DNA of 64,000 nt from Palleronia abyssalis (GCF_900302445.1 NZ_ONZF01000001.1:186001-250000); one strand, 5' to 3'. Positions 9,204 through 19,979 are shown, counted from the stretch's first letter. Program-made: numbers and translations. The notes: generated from the sequence alone by a model not told the origin.

Positions 9204-9788
9204 TCAGGCTTCCAGTTCCGCGTCCCAGTAAAGGAAGTCGAGCCACGTGTCGTGCAGGTGGTTGGGCGGGAAGCGGCGCCCCATGTTCTTCAGCTCCTCC
9301 GCGCCGGGCACGCGGGGGGGCTTTCGCAAGCTCATGCCGGTGTCGCGCAGGGACCGCGATCCTTTGGACAGGTTGCATTTCGAACAGGCGGCCACGACGT
9401 TCTCCCAGCTGGTCCGCCCGCCCCGGGCGCGCGGCACCACGTGATCGAAGGTCAAATCGCCCGTCGATCCGCAATACTGGCAGCGGAATTCGTCCCTCAG
9501 AAAAAGATTGAAGCGCGTGAAAGCCACGCGCTTCTGGGGTTTGACAAAATCTTTCAGGACGACGACCGAGGGAATCCGGATCACGGTCGTCGGACTTCGA
9601 ACGACCTGCTCGTATTCCGCGACGATCTGCACCCGGTCGAGGAAGGCCGCCTTCACCGCCTCCTGCCAAGGCCAGAGGGACAGGGGATAGTACGACAACG
9701 GCCGGTAATCCGCGTTCAACACAAGCGCCGGATGGTGTCGAAGGTTGTTCGGCTCCCGCACGAAACTGGTTCTGAAATCGCCTGCCAT
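9204..9788 (-). CDS. HNH endonuclease family protein
   Basis: The product from 9788 is 194 residues and begins MAGDFRTSFVREPNNLRHHP, the usual start of this alphaproteobacterial family. The HNH domain is near the middle: CQYCGSTGDLTFDHVVPRAR, then NVVAACSKCNLSKGSRS, giving four zinc-type Cys and the catalytic His. An ATG at 9860 would add 24 residues; it lies just after a good -10 box and could only be leaderless, so 9788 is preferred. The substrate is unknown. The gene is chromosomal and not near phage genes, so a house-cleaning or repair nuclease is as likely as a defence one. Confidence 0.85.
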   Translation of the reverse strand: MAGDFRTSFVREPNNLRHHPALVLNADYRPLSYYPLSLWPWQEAVKAAFLDRVQIVAEYEQVVRSPTTVIRIPSVVVLKDFVKPQKRVAFTRFNLFLRDEFRCQYCGSTGDLTFDHVVPRARGGRTSWENVVAACSKCNLSKGSRSLRDTGMSLRKPPRVPGAEELKNMGRRFPPNHLHDTWLDFLYWDAELEA

Positions 9789-9864
9789 GGTCTTGAGTCC
9801 GTCCCTGCCCTGCATCCGCTTCCGGCCCAGGACGGGGGAGGCCCCGCCCCGCGTCTTCATGGGG

Positions 9865-9892
9865 ACTATATATGGCGGTCCGATCCCCGCAA
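9865..9892 (-). promoter_or_regulatory. Predicted promoter of the HNH nuclease gene
   Basis: Reading the minus strand, TTGCGG (9892-9887) and TATAGT (9870-9865) are separated by 16 bases and resemble a sigma-70 promoter. The expected transcript start is close to the in-frame ATG at 9860. Confidence 0.5.
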
Positions 9893-9970
9893 GCCCCACA
9901 TTCGGTGCCCGATATCTGCCGCGACACCATGACGTCCGTGTGACAACGCGAACCCGTCCCTTGCGGGGTG

Positions 9971-10612
9971 TCAGACGATCCGCACCTCCAGCGGCGGAAG
10001 TCCCTCGATCTGCGCCGACAGGAGGTCCCCTTGCGTCACCTTGCCCACGCCTGCGGGCGTGCCGGTCATGATCAGATCCCCCGCCCCCAGATCATAGAGC
10101 GTGCCCAGATGCGCCAGAAGCGCGGGGATATCGTGGATCAGATCGCGGGTATTGCCCGACTGCCGGACCGCGCCGTTGACCGACAAGGATATCTCGTGCG
10201 CGCCGATCTCCTCCAACGGGAGGAACTGTCCCAGGATCGCCGCCCCCTCGAAATCTTTCGCGACATCCCAGGGGCGGCGCTTTTCCTTTGCGACCGCCTG
10301 CAGATCGCGTCGCGTCATGTCCAGGCCGACCCCCGCGGCCATCACCGCGCCGCCCTCGTCCAGGGCCACGACCAGCTCGACCTCGTGATGCAGATCCGAG
10401 GTGCCCGGGGGATAGGTCCAGTCGCCGCCCGCCACCGCATGGGCCGGGCTTTTCGTGAAGTAGAACGGCGCGGCGCGGTCGACCTCGTTGCCCATCTCGG
10501 CGGCGTGTTCGGCATAATTGCGGCCGACGCAGAAGATCCTTCGGATCGGATAGTCGCCCCGCCCCTCGATCGTGACGGTGGCGGGGGCTGGCGGGTCGAA
10601 GAGGAAAGGCAT
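9971..10612 (-). CDS. Fumarylacetoacetate hydrolase family protein
   Basis: A 213-residue protein of the FAH family, about the size of the single-domain acylpyruvase/oxaloacetate decarboxylase members. Motifs: IFCVGRNYAEHAAEMGN, FTKSPAHAV, DLHHEVELVV (two metal-binding Glu), and the C-terminal GDLIMTGTPAGVGKVTQGD. These enzymes cleave or decarboxylate beta-diketo acids using Mg2+. The exact substrate cannot be read from sequence. The start at 10612 is preceded by GGAG on the minus strand. Divergent from rpmF. Confidence 0.88.
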   Translation of the reverse strand: MPFLFDPPAPATVTIEGRGDYPIRRIFCVGRNYAEHAAEMGNEVDRAAPFYFTKSPAHAVAGGDWTYPPGTSDLHHEVELVVALDEGGAVMAAGVGLDMTRRDLQAVAKEKRRPWDVAKDFEGAAILGQFLPLEEIGAHEISLSVNGAVRQSGNTRDLIHDIPALLAHLGTLYDLGAGDLIMTGTPAGVGKVTQGDLLSAQIEGLPPLEVRIV

Positions 10613-10786
10613 GGCGCGCTCCGGTTTTCGGTGTAAATCCGGGGCGAAGCGTAGTCGCGCGCAAAGCGGTGTGAAAGCCCGTCGCAAGGGCTTGATCCCT
10701 GATGCTTATGGGCGTATTGCGCGGCCTCAATCGAATTCCGGGGCGCCTTGAACCTGCGTCCTGCCCAAACTTGCGAAGGACCGACC

Positions 10787-10993
10787 ATGGCCGTCCCTCA
10801 GAATAAGGTCACCAAGTCGCGCCGCAACATGCGCCGCGCCCACGATGCCCTGACCGCCGCCAACCCGCATGAATGCCCCAACTGCGGCGAGCTGAAGCGC
10901 CCGCATCATGTCTGCGGCGCTTGCGGTCATTATGCCGAACGTGAAATCGTCGCCCAGGCCGACGAGATCGATCTCGACGACGACGCGGCGTAA
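10787..10993 (+). CDS. rpmF: 50S ribosomal protein L32
   Basis: A 68-residue L32 with the N-terminal [20 protein letters not shown] and the CxxC...CxxC zinc ribbon ([18 protein letters not shown]). The start is fixed by the family N-terminus and AAGGA at 10776-10780. It leads the conserved rpmF-plsX-fabH cluster that couples ribosome and lipid synthesis genes. Confidence 0.97.
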   Translation: MAVPQNKVTKSRRNMRRAHDALTAANPHECPNCGELKRPHHVCGACGHYAEREIVAQADEIDLDDDAA

Positions 10994-11007
10994 GGCCGGC
11001 CCCGCCG

Positions 11008-12108
11008 ATGGCGCAGGGTCCCCGGGAAAATATCGACGAGGCTGACCGGCGCGCCGGGCCAATCGTCCTGTCCGTCGACGCGATGGGCGGGGACCAGGGC
11101 CCGAAAGCCGTGATCAGCGGCATGGCCAAGTCGGCAGCCAAGAATCCCGATCTTCAGTTTCTGGTCCATGGCGATGCAGCGGCGTTGAGGCCTCTGATCG
11201 CCAAGGCCAAGCTGGATGACCGGGTCGAACTTCGCGACTGTCCCGATGTCGTGTCGATGACCGACAAGCCGTCCAACGTGCTGCGCCATGGACAGAAGAC
11301 GTCCATGTGGTCCTGTATTGACGCCGTGAAGACCGGCGAAGCGCAGGCCGCCGTCAGTTGCGGAAACACCGGCGCGCTGATGCTGCTTTCGGTCATGCGA
11401 CTGCGCAAGATCCCCGGCGTCCACCGCCCGGCGATCGCCTGTCTCTGGCCGTCGCGCAATCCCGCCGGGTTCAACGTGATGCTGGACGTCGGCGCCGACA
11501 TCAAGGCGGATCCGCGCGACCTGCTGCAATACGCCCTGATGGGCTGCTCCTACGCGCGCAACGGGCAAGAGGTGCGCCACCCCAGGATCGGCCTGCTGAA
11601 CAACGGGACGGAGGAGCACAAGGGTCGCCCCGAGATGCGCGAGGCGCACAGCCTGATCTCCCGCGCGGCCAAGACGGCGGATTACGATTTCGTCGGTTTC
11701 GTCGAAGGCGTGGACATCCCCTCGGACCGGGTGGACGTGATCGTGACCGACGGGTTCACAGGCAATGTGGCTCTCAAGACCGGCGAAGGCACCGCATCGC
11801 TGATTCGCGATCTTCTGCGCGAGGCGTTCCAATATTCTCCCCTGTCGCGGCTTGCCGCGGTGCTGGCGCTGACGTCGCTGAAGCGTCTGCAAAAGCGGAT
11901 CGACCCACGGCGGGTGAATGGCGGCGTGTTCCTGGGCGTCAACGGCACGGTCGTGAAAAGCCACGGTTCGGCCGATGCGACCGGCGTGTCCGCGGCCATC
12001 AAGCTGGCCTTCAAGCTGGGCCAGAAGGACTTTACCAACCGACTGGCCGCCCGCGTCGCGGAGGGGTCGGTACTTGTGGAAGAAGACAACCGGAGGAGCG
12101 GGACATGA
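11008..12108 (+). CDS. plsX: Phosphate acyltransferase PlsX
   Basis: A 366-residue PlsX that makes acyl-phosphate from acyl-ACP for phospholipid synthesis. It shows SVDAMGGDQGPKAVISGMAK near the N-terminus, AVSCGNTGALMLLSVMRLRK, MLDVGADIKADPRDLLQYA and VDVIVTDGFTGNVALKTGEG. The first 15 or so residues precede the conserved core, so a slightly later start is possible. It follows rpmF by 14 bases and overlaps fabH by 4. Confidence 0.95.
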   Translation: MAQGPRENIDEADRRAGPIVLSVDAMGGDQGPKAVISGMAKSAAKNPDLQFLVHGDAAALRPLIAKAKLDDRVELRDCPDVVSMTDKPSNVLRHGQKTSMWSCIDAVKTGEAQAAVSCGNTGALMLLSVMRLRKIPGVHRPAIACLWPSRNPAGFNVMLDVGADIKADPRDLLQYALMGCSYARNGQEVRHPRIGLLNNGTEEHKGRPEMREAHSLISRAAKTADYDFVGFVEGVDIPSDRVDVIVTDGFTGNVALKTGEGTASLIRDLLREAFQYSPLSRLAAVLALTSLKRLQKRIDPRRVNGGVFLGVNGTVVKSHGSADATGVSAAIKLAFKLGQKDFTNRLAARVAEGSVLVEEDNRRSGT

Positions 12109-13079
12109 GCGTCATCAGGGCCCGCGTCGCCGGGGTCGGTCACTACCTGCCCGCCCGCGTCGTCGAGAATTCCGAGTTCGAGGCAACCCTTGAGACATCG
12201 GACGAATGGATCCGCTCACGCTCGGGGATCGAGCGTCGGCACTTTGCCGCCGAAGGGGAACTGACTTCGGATCTCGCCACCCATGCGGTCCGCGCCGCGC
12301 TGGCGGATGCGGGGCTGGAGGTCGAGGCACTGGATGCCATCGTAGTCGCCACCTCGACCGCGGACCTGACATTCCCTTCGGCCGCGACCATGGTCCAAGA
12401 CAAGCTGGGCCTTCGTTCAGGCTTCGCGTTCGACGTGCAGGCCGTCTGCGCGGGCTTCGTTTTTGCCATGACCACGGCGAATGCGATGATTGTTTCGGAC
12501 CAGGCCCGGCGCGTCGCCGTCGTGGGCGCCGAGACGTTCAGCCGGATCATGGACTGGACGGACCGTTCGACCTGCGTGCTGTTCGGCGACGGCGCGGGCG
12601 CGCTGATCCTTGAGGCGGCCGATGGCGACGGGACGACCGCGGATCGGGGCATCCTGTCGGCGGACCTGCATTCCGACGGACGGCATCGCGACATCCTGTA
12701 TGTCGATGGCGGTATTTCGACCCAGTCCACCGGCCATTTGCGGATGGAAGGCAAGGAAGTATTCCGTCACGCGGTCGAGAAACTGGCGGCAACCGCCCAC
12801 ACCGCGCTGCAGAAGGTGGGGCTCACGGCGGATGACGTGGATTGGGTCGTCCCCCACCAGGCCAATATCCGGATCATCAAGGCGACCGCGCAGAAGATGG
12901 GCGTCCCCATGGAGCGGGTGGTCGTGACCGTGCAGGACCACGGCAACACGTCGGCCGCGTCGATCCCGCTGGCCCTGTCGGTCGCGCGGGCAGAGGGCAA
13001 GATCCGTCCCGGACAGATCATCGTGACCGAAGCCATCGGCGGCGGACTCGCCTGGGGTTCGCTGGTCCTGCGCTGGTAG
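12105..13079 (+). CDS. fabH: 3-oxoacyl-ACP synthase III (KAS III)
   Basis: A 324-residue FabH that condenses acetyl-CoA with malonyl-ACP to start fatty-acid synthesis. The catalytic triad is visible: Cys115 in [10 protein letters not shown], His in [11 protein letters not shown] and Asn in [11 protein letters not shown]. The start at 12105 overlaps the plsX stop (ATGA), has GGAGGAG upstream and gives the normal family length. Confidence 0.97.
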   Translation: MSVIRARVAGVGHYLPARVVENSEFEATLETSDEWIRSRSGIERRHFAAEGELTSDLATHAVRAALADAGLEVEALDAIVVATSTADLTFPSAATMVQDKLGLRSGFAFDVQAVCAGFVFAMTTANAMIVSDQARRVAVVGAETFSRIMDWTDRSTCVLFGDGAGALILEAADGDGTTADRGILSADLHSDGRHRDILYVDGGISTQSTGHLRMEGKEVFRHAVEKLAATAHTALQKVGLTADDVDWVVPHQANIRIIKATAQKMGVPMERVVVTVQDHGNTSAASIPLALSVARAEGKIRPGQIIVTEAIGGGLAWGSLVLRW

Positions 13080-13167
13080 GCTTGGAACGCCCGACCGCTT
13101 CGGCGTCGTTGACTTCACAGAATCGGTAGACCATTTTCGGGGCCAAGGGCCTCGGGGGACTGACAGA

Positions 13168-13467
13168 ATGTCGAAAACGTTGACGCGGATGGACTTGAGC
13201 GAAGCCGTCCATCGAGAGGTGGGGTTGTCGCGAAACGAATCCGCCCAGCTTGTCGAATCCGTGCTGGATCATATCTGCGAGTCGCTCGTCGCGGGCGAGA
13301 CGGTGAAAATCTCTTCCTTCGGGACCTTCGCGCTGCGTGACAAGTCGGCCCGGATCGGGCGCAACCCCAAGACCGGGGAAGAAGTGCCAATCCATCCCCG
13401 ACGCGTGTTGACCTTTCGCCCGTCGCATCTGATGCGGGACAGGATCGCAGACGGCAACAAGGGGTAG
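13168..13467 (+). CDS. ihfA: Integration host factor subunit alpha
   Basis: A 99-residue HU/IHF-family protein with [20 protein letters not shown] and the intercalating-proline arm [15 protein letters not shown] bends DNA as an alpha/beta heterodimer. The [15 protein letters not shown] segment matches IHF alpha rather than HU. It is 2 bases from the MerR-type gene, so the two are cotranscribed. Confidence 0.94.
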   Translation: MSKTLTRMDLSEAVHREVGLSRNESAQLVESVLDHICESLVAGETVKISSFGTFALRDKSARIGRNPKTGEEVPIHPRRVLTFRPSHLMRDRIADGNKG

Positions 13468-13469
13468 AC

Positions 13470-14531
13470 ATGGCCAAGGCACCCGATGCCTTTCGCACGA
13501 TCAGCGAAGTGGCCGACTGGCTGGACGTTCCGACCCATGTCCTGCGGTTCTGGGAATCACGGTTCACCCAGGTCAAACCGGTCAAGCGGGCCGGTGGGCG
13601 TCGCTATTACCGTCCAGCCGACATGGAACTTCTGGGCGGGATCAAGCGCCTCCTGCATGACGAGGGGATGACGATCCGCGGGGTGCAGAAACTGCTGCGC
13701 GAGGAAGGGATCCGGCATGTCTCGGCCCTGTCTCCGCCCCTGGACGGGCCCCCCGCGGGCGAAGATCGCGGCAAGGTCATCACCCTGACGCCCAAGGGTG
13801 TCTCGACCATCGAGACCGCCCCCGATCGCTGGCCCTTCACCGACGAAGCCGAGGAGGCGGTGGGCAAGCTCAACACCGATTACCTCGAGTCAGACGCCCC
13901 GCCCGAGATCACCCCGCCACCGAACATCGCGGCAGTACCAGAGTCTGACGCCGCGGACGGCATTGATGATCCCGCACGGCCATCGGCCGAACCGGAACCC
14001 GCGTCCAACGAGGCCGCCGGATCGCAGGACGACGCCGGTCAGGCCACGGTCAATGAGCCGCCCGCGCCAGACCTTACCGAGTCGGATGCCGAAGCGGATC
14101 CTGCGCCCGATGTCGACACGGCAGAAGGCAACGCCCAGCCGTCCGCCCCGACCATGGACACGGAGCTACATCAAGTGGCGGACATACCGCCGATGCCGGT
14201 CACCGATGCCGACGCACCTGTCGCGCCCGACACCGGCCCAGCAGAGGGCGCACAGTCCACCGAGGGTTCGACCCCGGGGCAGGAGGCCCCCGCCGAACCG
14301 ACACCGGAAGGCGCCGCGCCGTCCGTGCCCGATGACCCGGCCGCAACGCCCGGCCCAACTCCGTTCGCGGACATCCCCCTGCCCGATGTCGACGCCCTGA
14401 CCTTGCCCGTCACGCCGCTGGCGGTGCTGTCGGGCATGGGCCGTTCGGGCCGAACACGGCGGTCCCGCGTGTTGCGCCCCATCGCGATCGAGGCCGAGAT
14501 CGTCTCGCGCGCTTGGGATGCACGGATCTAG
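13470..14531 (+). CDS. MerR-type regulator with long acidic Pro-rich tail
   Basis: A 353-residue protein. The MerR helix-turn-helix covers about residues 8-75 ([20 protein letters not shown], then [18 protein letters not shown]). The linker carries [10 protein letters not shown]-like sequence. Residues about 145-325 are low complexity, dominated by Asp, Glu, Pro, Ala and Thr and predicted disordered. The last 30 residues turn basic ([19 protein letters not shown]). No sensor domain or metal-binding Cys is seen. This gene commonly follows ihfA in Rhodobacterales; its target genes are unknown. Confidence 0.85.
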   Translation: MAKAPDAFRTISEVADWLDVPTHVLRFWESRFTQVKPVKRAGGRRYYRPADMELLGGIKRLLHDEGMTIRGVQKLLREEGIRHVSALSPPLDGPPAGEDRGKVITLTPKGVSTIETAPDRWPFTDEAEEAVGKLNTDYLESDAPPEITPPPNIAAVPESDAADGIDDPARPSAEPEPASNEAAGSQDDAGQATVNEPPAPDLTESDAEADPAPDVDTAEGNAQPSAPTMDTELHQVADIPPMPVTDADAPVAPDTGPAEGAQSTEGSTPGQEAPAEPTPEGAAPSVPDDPAATPGPTPFADIPLPDVDALTLPVTPLAVLSGMGRSGRTRRSRVLRPIAIEAEIVSRAWDARI

Positions 14532-14593
14532 TTGCGGAAAATGGCGCACAGCCCCTTGCCCCTGCTGCCCGTTTCGATAAAAGCCCCTCCAGT

Positions 14594-14670
14594 CGGGCTA
14601 TGGCGCAGCCTGGTAGCGCGTCCGTCTGGGGGACGGAAGGTCGCAGGTTCGAGTCCTGCTAGCCCGACCA
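14594..14670 (+). tRNA. tRNA-Pro (GGG)
   Basis: A 77-base cloverleaf with acceptor stem CGGGCTA/TAGCCCG, D-arm GCGC...GCGC, anticodon stem TCCGT/ACGGA with loop CTGGGGG (anticodon GGG), T-loop GTTCGAGTC, and an encoded 3' CCA at 14668-14670. It reads CCC proline codons. Confidence 0.96.
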
Positions 14671-14698
14671 GCTACCACATGAGATGCGGGGAACAGAC

Positions 14699-15772
14699 AT
14701 GACCGGTGTCCTTCCCTCGCAGGCTCTTCGCGCGTTGATCGCGTCCGGGACGCTCCGCGCCGATCCCCCCATTGTCCCCGATCAGATACAGCCCGCCTCC
14801 CTCGACCTGCGACTAGGCAGCGTCGCGCATCGCGTCCGCGCATCGTTCCTGCCCGGCCGGGGGCGTACGGTCACGGACCGGCTGGCCGACTTCTCGATGC
14901 ACCGGATCGACCTCACCGAAGGCGCTGTGCTGGAGAAGGGGTGCGTCTACCTCGTGCCGCTAATGGAAAGCCTGCATCTGCCAGCGGGCCTCAAGGCCGT
15001 CGCCAACGCGAAAAGCTCCACCGGGCGGCTCGATTTGCTGACCCGCGTGGTGACGGACGAAGGGAGCGAGTTCGACCGCATTCCCGATAGCTATGACGGC
15101 CCGCTTTATGCCGAGATCTGCCCACGTTCGTTTTCCGTCCTCGTCCGGCCGGGAATGCGCCTCAACCAGATCCGCTTCCGCGATGGCCACGCGACGCTCG
15201 ACGACACGCAGCTTCGCGCGCTTCATGACCGCGAACCCCTCGTGGACAGCGCCCCGGTGATCGATGCGGGCCTAGGCTTCTCGGTCGATCTGCGCCCCCG
15301 TGACGGCGATCTCGTCGGCTATCGCGCCAAGCCCCATACCGGTGTGATCGACCTCGACCTTATCGCACACTACCCCGCCCGCGATTTCTGGGAAGAGCTT
15401 CGGACCAACGACGCCCGCCTGATCCTCGATCCGGGCGCGTTCTACATCCTCGTCAGCCGAGAGGCCGTCACGATCCCGCCCGCCTATGCCGCCGAGATGG
15501 CCCCCTACCTTGCCATGGTGGGCGAGTTCCGCGTCCACTACGCCGGATTTTTCGATCCGGGCTTCGGCCACGCCACGGCGAACGGCACGGGCGCGCGCGG
15601 AGTCCTCGAAGTCCGCTGCCACGAAGCCCCCTTCGTCCTGGAACACGGCCAGATCGTCGGGCGCCTCATCTACGAACGCATGTCTCAGCCGCCCGAGCGC
15701 CTCTACGGGCAGGACATCGCGTCGAACTACCAGGGCCAGGGGCTGAAACTGGCGAAACACTTCGTCGTCTGA
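14699..15772 (+). CDS. dcd: 2'-deoxycytidine 5'-triphosphate deaminase (long form)
   Basis: A 357-residue protein, about twice the length of E. coli Dcd, built from two dUTPase-like halves. The first half has QIQPASLDLRLGS and ANAKSSTGRLDLLTRVV (catalytic-type SSTGR loop); the second repeats the fold with EVRCHEAPFVLEHGQIVGRL. It deaminates dCTP to dUTP for dTMP synthesis. The ATG at 14699 with GGGGA upstream is chosen over the ATG at 14684. The long form is usual for alphaproteobacteria. Confidence 0.9.
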   Translation: MTGVLPSQALRALIASGTLRADPPIVPDQIQPASLDLRLGSVAHRVRASFLPGRGRTVTDRLADFSMHRIDLTEGAVLEKGCVYLVPLMESLHLPAGLKAVANAKSSTGRLDLLTRVVTDEGSEFDRIPDSYDGPLYAEICPRSFSVLVRPGMRLNQIRFRDGHATLDDTQLRALHDREPLVDSAPVIDAGLGFSVDLRPRDGDLVGYRAKPHTGVIDLDLIAHYPARDFWEELRTNDARLILDPGAFYILVSREAVTIPPAYAAEMAPYLAMVGEFRVHYAGFFDPGFGHATANGTGARGVLEVRCHEAPFVLEHGQIVGRLIYERMSQPPERLYGQDIASNYQGQGLKLAKHFVV

Positions 15773-15824
15773 CAGGCCATTTCACCCTTGGAAAAATACC
15801 CGCCCCGCAGGGTCGCGCTGTCCC

Positions 15825-16490
15825 TCAGACGACGCTGAGTATCTCGTCCATCGCCTTCTTTCGCCCGGGCGCTTTTGGCACCGCCGCCCCCTCTTCCGCG
15901 TATCCGACCGCCAGGATCATCACCGGCTTTTCATGGGCCGGCCGACCGCAGATCTCGCGCAGGAAGCCCATGGGCGCAGGCGTATGGGTCAGGCAATCCA
16001 GCCCCGCCATGTGAAGCGTGGCAATCAGGAAGCCGCAGGCGATGCCGACACTTTCGGGGACATAATAATGCTTGATCCGTTCTCCGTCCGCGTTGACCCC
16101 AAACCGCTGGGCAAAGACGACGATCAGCCACGACGCCTGTTCCAGGTGCGGCTTGTCGGCGTCCGTACCGATGGGCGCCAGCGCCTGTAACCAGTCGTCA
16201 CCCGCCGCACCGTCATAGAACGCGCGCTCCTCCGCCTCGGCGGCTGCGCGGATGCGGGCCTTCACGGCGCGGTCGCGGATCGCCACGAAATGCCACGGTT
16301 GCTGGTTCGCCCCCGATGGAGCCCGGCCAGCTGTCGCGACGGCATGGCGGATCGCCTCTTCGGGGACGGCGCGGTCCGAGAAGTCGCGCACGGTTCGTCG
16401 GCTGGCCATCCGGTCGAAGACCTCGCGGGCCGCGGCTGCGGGATCCGCGGGGCGGGCGCGATACGGCAAAGGTTCGGTGTCGTAGGGCAT
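15825..16490 (-). CDS. Nitroreductase-family flavoprotein
   Basis: A 221-residue protein with the FMN-binding SRRTVRDFSDRAVPEE and AGRAPSGANQQPWHF motifs and a C-terminal LTHTPAPMGFLREICGRPAH block. These features match the iodotyrosine deiodinase/BluB-like branch of nitroreductases. FMN and NAD(P)H use is expected. The substrate cannot be predicted. It appears to be a single gene. Confidence 0.85.
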   Translation of the reverse strand: MPYDTEPLPYRARPADPAAAAREVFDRMASRRTVRDFSDRAVPEEAIRHAVATAGRAPSGANQQPWHFVAIRDRAVKARIRAAAEAEERAFYDGAAGDDWLQALAPIGTDADKPHLEQASWLIVVFAQRFGVNADGERIKHYYVPESVGIACGFLIATLHMAGLDCLTHTPAPMGFLREICGRPAHEKPVMILAVGYAEEGAAVPKAPGRKKAMDEILSVV

Positions 16491-16531
16491 GGCCGGATCA
16501 TTGCCCGGCCGGCGTTTCCTCGCAAGGCCGA

Positions 16532-17488
16532 TCAGTCGCCCAGCATCCAGGTTCCGTCGGGGTGGAAGGCGTCGAACGCGAAGGCGAACGGAATGTCGAA
16601 GGCCACGGGCTCGCCGGCTTCGTCCGTCACTCGGATATCGCCGACTTCCCGCCCCTCGGCCAGAACGCCCGTGTCCAGCGCCGAGGCCTGCCCTTCCGCC
16701 CAGTTCAGCGTCAGTCCCGCTTCCTCGACCCGGCCCGCGTCGCGCAGCCGCGTCAGCGGCCAGGCGCGATCCCCAACGCGAACGACGCGGGCCAGCGGGG
16801 CGATGCCGTGGGGCGGCGCCTCGCCCGAATACAGGAACGGCCTCGGCGCACTGTCATAGCCCGCATAGGGGTTTGTGCCGTAGCGGCGCGCCGTGTCGGG
16901 CGCGTCCATCACGACGCCGTCGGGATGTTCATCGCGGAACGCCTGCCAGCTTTGCATCAGCGCGGGCAACGGGCGAAGTTCGGTCCCGGTCAACGCGCCG
17001 ACGATGGCTTCGCCGGTCGCCTGCTGCCACCAGCTTTCGGTCTGGCGGTCGAACATGATCATGTCCGAGTGGCGCAACTTGCCCGTGACCCCGAACTCCA
17101 GCACCGTGTCCGCCGCGCTGCGGTCGAAGACGATACCGGTGTTGCACAAGGGGCAGAACGTCACCGCGATTGGGCGTCCGTCGGCATGGTCGTTCACGAT
17201 CTCATGCCACATCAGGTACCGGATGGGATAGGCGCGGCCCGCATAGGCCATCACCGGCTCGCGCGGGGACAGGCGCGCCTCCTGTGCGACGGCGATCATA
17301 TCGGGAGATGTGATGGCGGGGATGCCGTCCTTCGGAGGACCGCCCGAGATGATTTCGGTCCAGTCCCCGATGGCAGAGTTGCTGAAATCGGTCTGGGACC
17401 ATTCCGACCGCCACGCGTCCGGCGGGGCCGCCTGGGCCAAGGCGGACCCGGCGGCAACGACAAGGGCAAGGCACAGACGGTAAAGCAT
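16532..17488 (-). CDS. DUF3179-domain exported protein
   Basis: A 318-residue protein from 17488, with a signal peptide at residues 1-20 (MLYRLCLALVVAAGSALAQA). The DUF3179 core includes PIRYLMWHEIVNDHADGRPI, VTFCPLCNTGIVFDR and ESWWQQATGEAIVG. The two Cys in FCPLCNTG are conserved in the family and may bind metal or form a disulphide. An upstream in-frame start would destroy the signal peptide. Function is unknown; a periplasmic location is predicted. Confidence 0.85.
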   Translation of the reverse strand: MLYRLCLALVVAAGSALAQAAPPDAWRSEWSQTDFSNSAIGDWTEIISGGPPKDGIPAITSPDMIAVAQEARLSPREPVMAYAGRAYPIRYLMWHEIVNDHADGRPIAVTFCPLCNTGIVFDRSAADTVLEFGVTGKLRHSDMIMFDRQTESWWQQATGEAIVGALTGTELRPLPALMQSWQAFRDEHPDGVVMDAPDTARRYGTNPYAGYDSAPRPFLYSGEAPPHGIAPLARVVRVGDRAWPLTRLRDAGRVEEAGLTLNWAEGQASALDTGVLAEGREVGDIRVTDEAGEPVAFDIPFAFAFDAFHPDGTWMLGD

Positions 17489-17555
17489 GGCGATCCTCCC
17501 GATCCCGGGAAGATCGCCCGAAAGACCCGGCCCGACCAGCCGGGTCACGTAAACG

Positions 17556-18102
17556 TCAATCTGTGACGGTCACGCTTTCCATGATGTCGGGCGCGCCCGA
17601 TACGGCGCCGGACTGGCCGGCCCCGCGCTTGACCTCGTCGATGATCTCCATCCCTTCGGTCACTTCGCCCACGACGGTGTATTGCCCGTCGAGATGCGGG
17701 GCCGAATTAAACATGATGAAGAATTGCGAGTTCGCGCTGTCCACCGACGCGCCCGAACGGGCCATGCCCACGGTGCCGCGGGTAAAGGGCCGGTCCGAGA
17801 ACTCCTGTTCCAGATCCGGCAGGTCCGACCCGCCGAAGCCCGCGCGGGACATGTCGCCGCCCTCGACCTTGCCGTACTGCACGTCGCCGGTCTGGGCCAT
17901 GAACCCTTCGATCACGCGGTGGAACGCCACCCCGTCATAGGCACCGCGTTCGGCCAGGGCGGTGATGCGTTCGACATGGTTGGGGGCCACGTCCTCGAAC
18001 AGGTCGACATGGACGGTGCCCTGCGCCTCGCCCTGGATCTGGATGTCCAGGCCGGTGGCCAGTGCGGGGGACGCGGCGGCGAGCGAGAGAAGAAGGACAA
18101 GC

Positions 18103-18110
<8 letters not shown>
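17556..18110 (-). CDS. Periplasmic cyclophilin-type peptidylprolyl isomerase
   Basis: A 184-residue cyclophilin with a signal peptide (MRKLVLLLSLAAASPALA). The catalytic motif VAFHRVIEGFMAQTGD and the SANSQFFIMF core are present. It should assist folding of periplasmic proteins. Its start overlaps the stop of the next cyclophilin gene by 8 bases, so the pair is one operon. Confidence 0.92.
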
Positions 18111-18609
<499 letters not shown>

Positions 18610-18733
18610 GCATGCCTCCTGTTGCGCGGTTTGGGCGCTATCTATGCTTCGTAAGGGGCAAGGGAAAGGGCCGCGCTTGCGCAAGGCGGGCTTCCGCGCG
18701 ATGACAGGGCGACCGAAAAGCAAGGAGCGCGCG

Positions 18734-19915
18734 ATGAGCTGGACCCCCCTGAGCGAGATGGACCTGTCGGGCAAACGGGTGCTGACCCGCGTGGATCTGA
18801 ACGTCCCCGTCGAAGGGGGCCGCGTGACGGACCCGACCCGGATCGAACGTATCGTGCCCACGGTGAACGCCATCCTCGAGGCGGGCGGCACGCCGGTCCT
18901 GCTGGCGCATTTCGGCCGCCCCAAGGGCAGCCGCGTCGACGAGATGTCGCTTCGCCACGTGGTCCCTGCGCTGGAGACCGCGCTGGGTCGCGACGTGACC
19001 TTCGGCGCCGATTGCGTGGGGGACGCGGCGGCCGAGGCCGTGGCCAAGGGCGGCGTCGTTCTTCTGGAGAATACGCGATTCCACCCGGGCGAGGAAAAGA
19101 ACGACGACGCGCTGGCCGACGAGATGGCGAAGCTGGGCGATGTCTATTGCAACGACGCGTTTTCGGCCGCGCACCGCGCCCACGCCTCGACCGAGGGGCT
19201 GGCCCGCCGCCTGCCCGCCTGTGCCGGCCTGCTGATGGCCGAGGAGCTGACGGCGCTGGAAACCGCGCTTGGCGAACCCGAACGGCCGCTGATGGCCGTG
19301 GTGGGCGGTGCAAAGGTGTCGACGAAGCTGGACCTGTTGTCGAACCTCGTGCGCAAGGTGAACCATCTGGTGATCGGCGGCGGTATGGCGAATACGTTCC
19401 TTGCCGCGCAGGGCATCGACATCGGCAGGTCCCTGGCCGAGCACGACATGACCGACACCGCGAAGGACATCCTGACCCGCGCGGACGAGGTCGGCTGCGA
19501 GATCATCCTGCCCCACGACGTGGTCGTCGCGACCGAGTTCAAGGCGGGGGCCGAGAACCAGTCGGTGCCGGCGGATGCCTGTCCGTCCGACGCGATGATC
19601 CTCGACACCGGCCCCGACAGCGTGGAGCGGATCAAGAAAGCGATGGCCGGGTGCAAGACGCTGATCTGGAACGGGCCGCTGGGCGCGTTCGAGATCCAGC
19701 CCTTCGACGCCGCCACCAACGCCGCCGCGGCCGAGGCGGCCCGACTGACGAAAGCGGGATCGCTGGTGTCGGTCGCCGGCGGCGGGGACACCGTGGCGGC
19801 GTTGAACAAGGCCGGCGCGGCTGACGATTTCAGCTACATCTCCTCGGCCGGCGGCGCGTTCCTGGAATGGATGGAGGGCAAGACCCTGCCCGGGGTCAAG
19901 GCGCTGGGCGGCTGA
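18734..19915 (+). CDS. pgk: Phosphoglycerate kinase
   Basis: A 393-residue PGK that interconverts 1,3-bisphosphoglycerate and 3-phosphoglycerate. Visible motifs: [69 protein letters not shown] and [11 protein letters not shown]. Full length. AAGGAG at 18722-18727 sets the start at 18734; the longer upstream frame lacks family support. It is followed by a decayed gene and then class I aldolase. Confidence 0.97.
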   Translation: MSWTPLSEMDLSGKRVLTRVDLNVPVEGGRVTDPTRIERIVPTVNAILEAGGTPVLLAHFGRPKGSRVDEMSLRHVVPALETALGRDVTFGADCVGDAAAEAVAKGGVVLLENTRFHPGEEKNDDALADEMAKLGDVYCNDAFSAAHRAHASTEGLARRLPACAGLLMAEELTALETALGEPERPLMAVVGGAKVSTKLDLLSNLVRKVNHLVIGGGMANTFLAAQGIDIGRSLAEHDMTDTAKDILTRADEVGCEIILPHDVVVATEFKAGAENQSVPADACPSDAMILDTGPDSVERIKKAMAGCKTLIWNGPLGAFEIQPFDAATNAAAAEAARLTKAGSLVSVAGGGDTVAALNKAGAADDFSYISSAGGAFLEWMEGKTLPGVKALGG

Positions 19916-19979
19916 GCGATCGCTTGCGCGAATCGGCGCCTCATCGTTCCCTTGGGCTCCCCCGCCAGACGAGGTGCCG

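Noticed and set aside
9204-9788. HNH gene as part of a restriction or defence island
   Set aside because: Neighbours are ordinary housekeeping genes and no methylase or other defence gene is adjacent.
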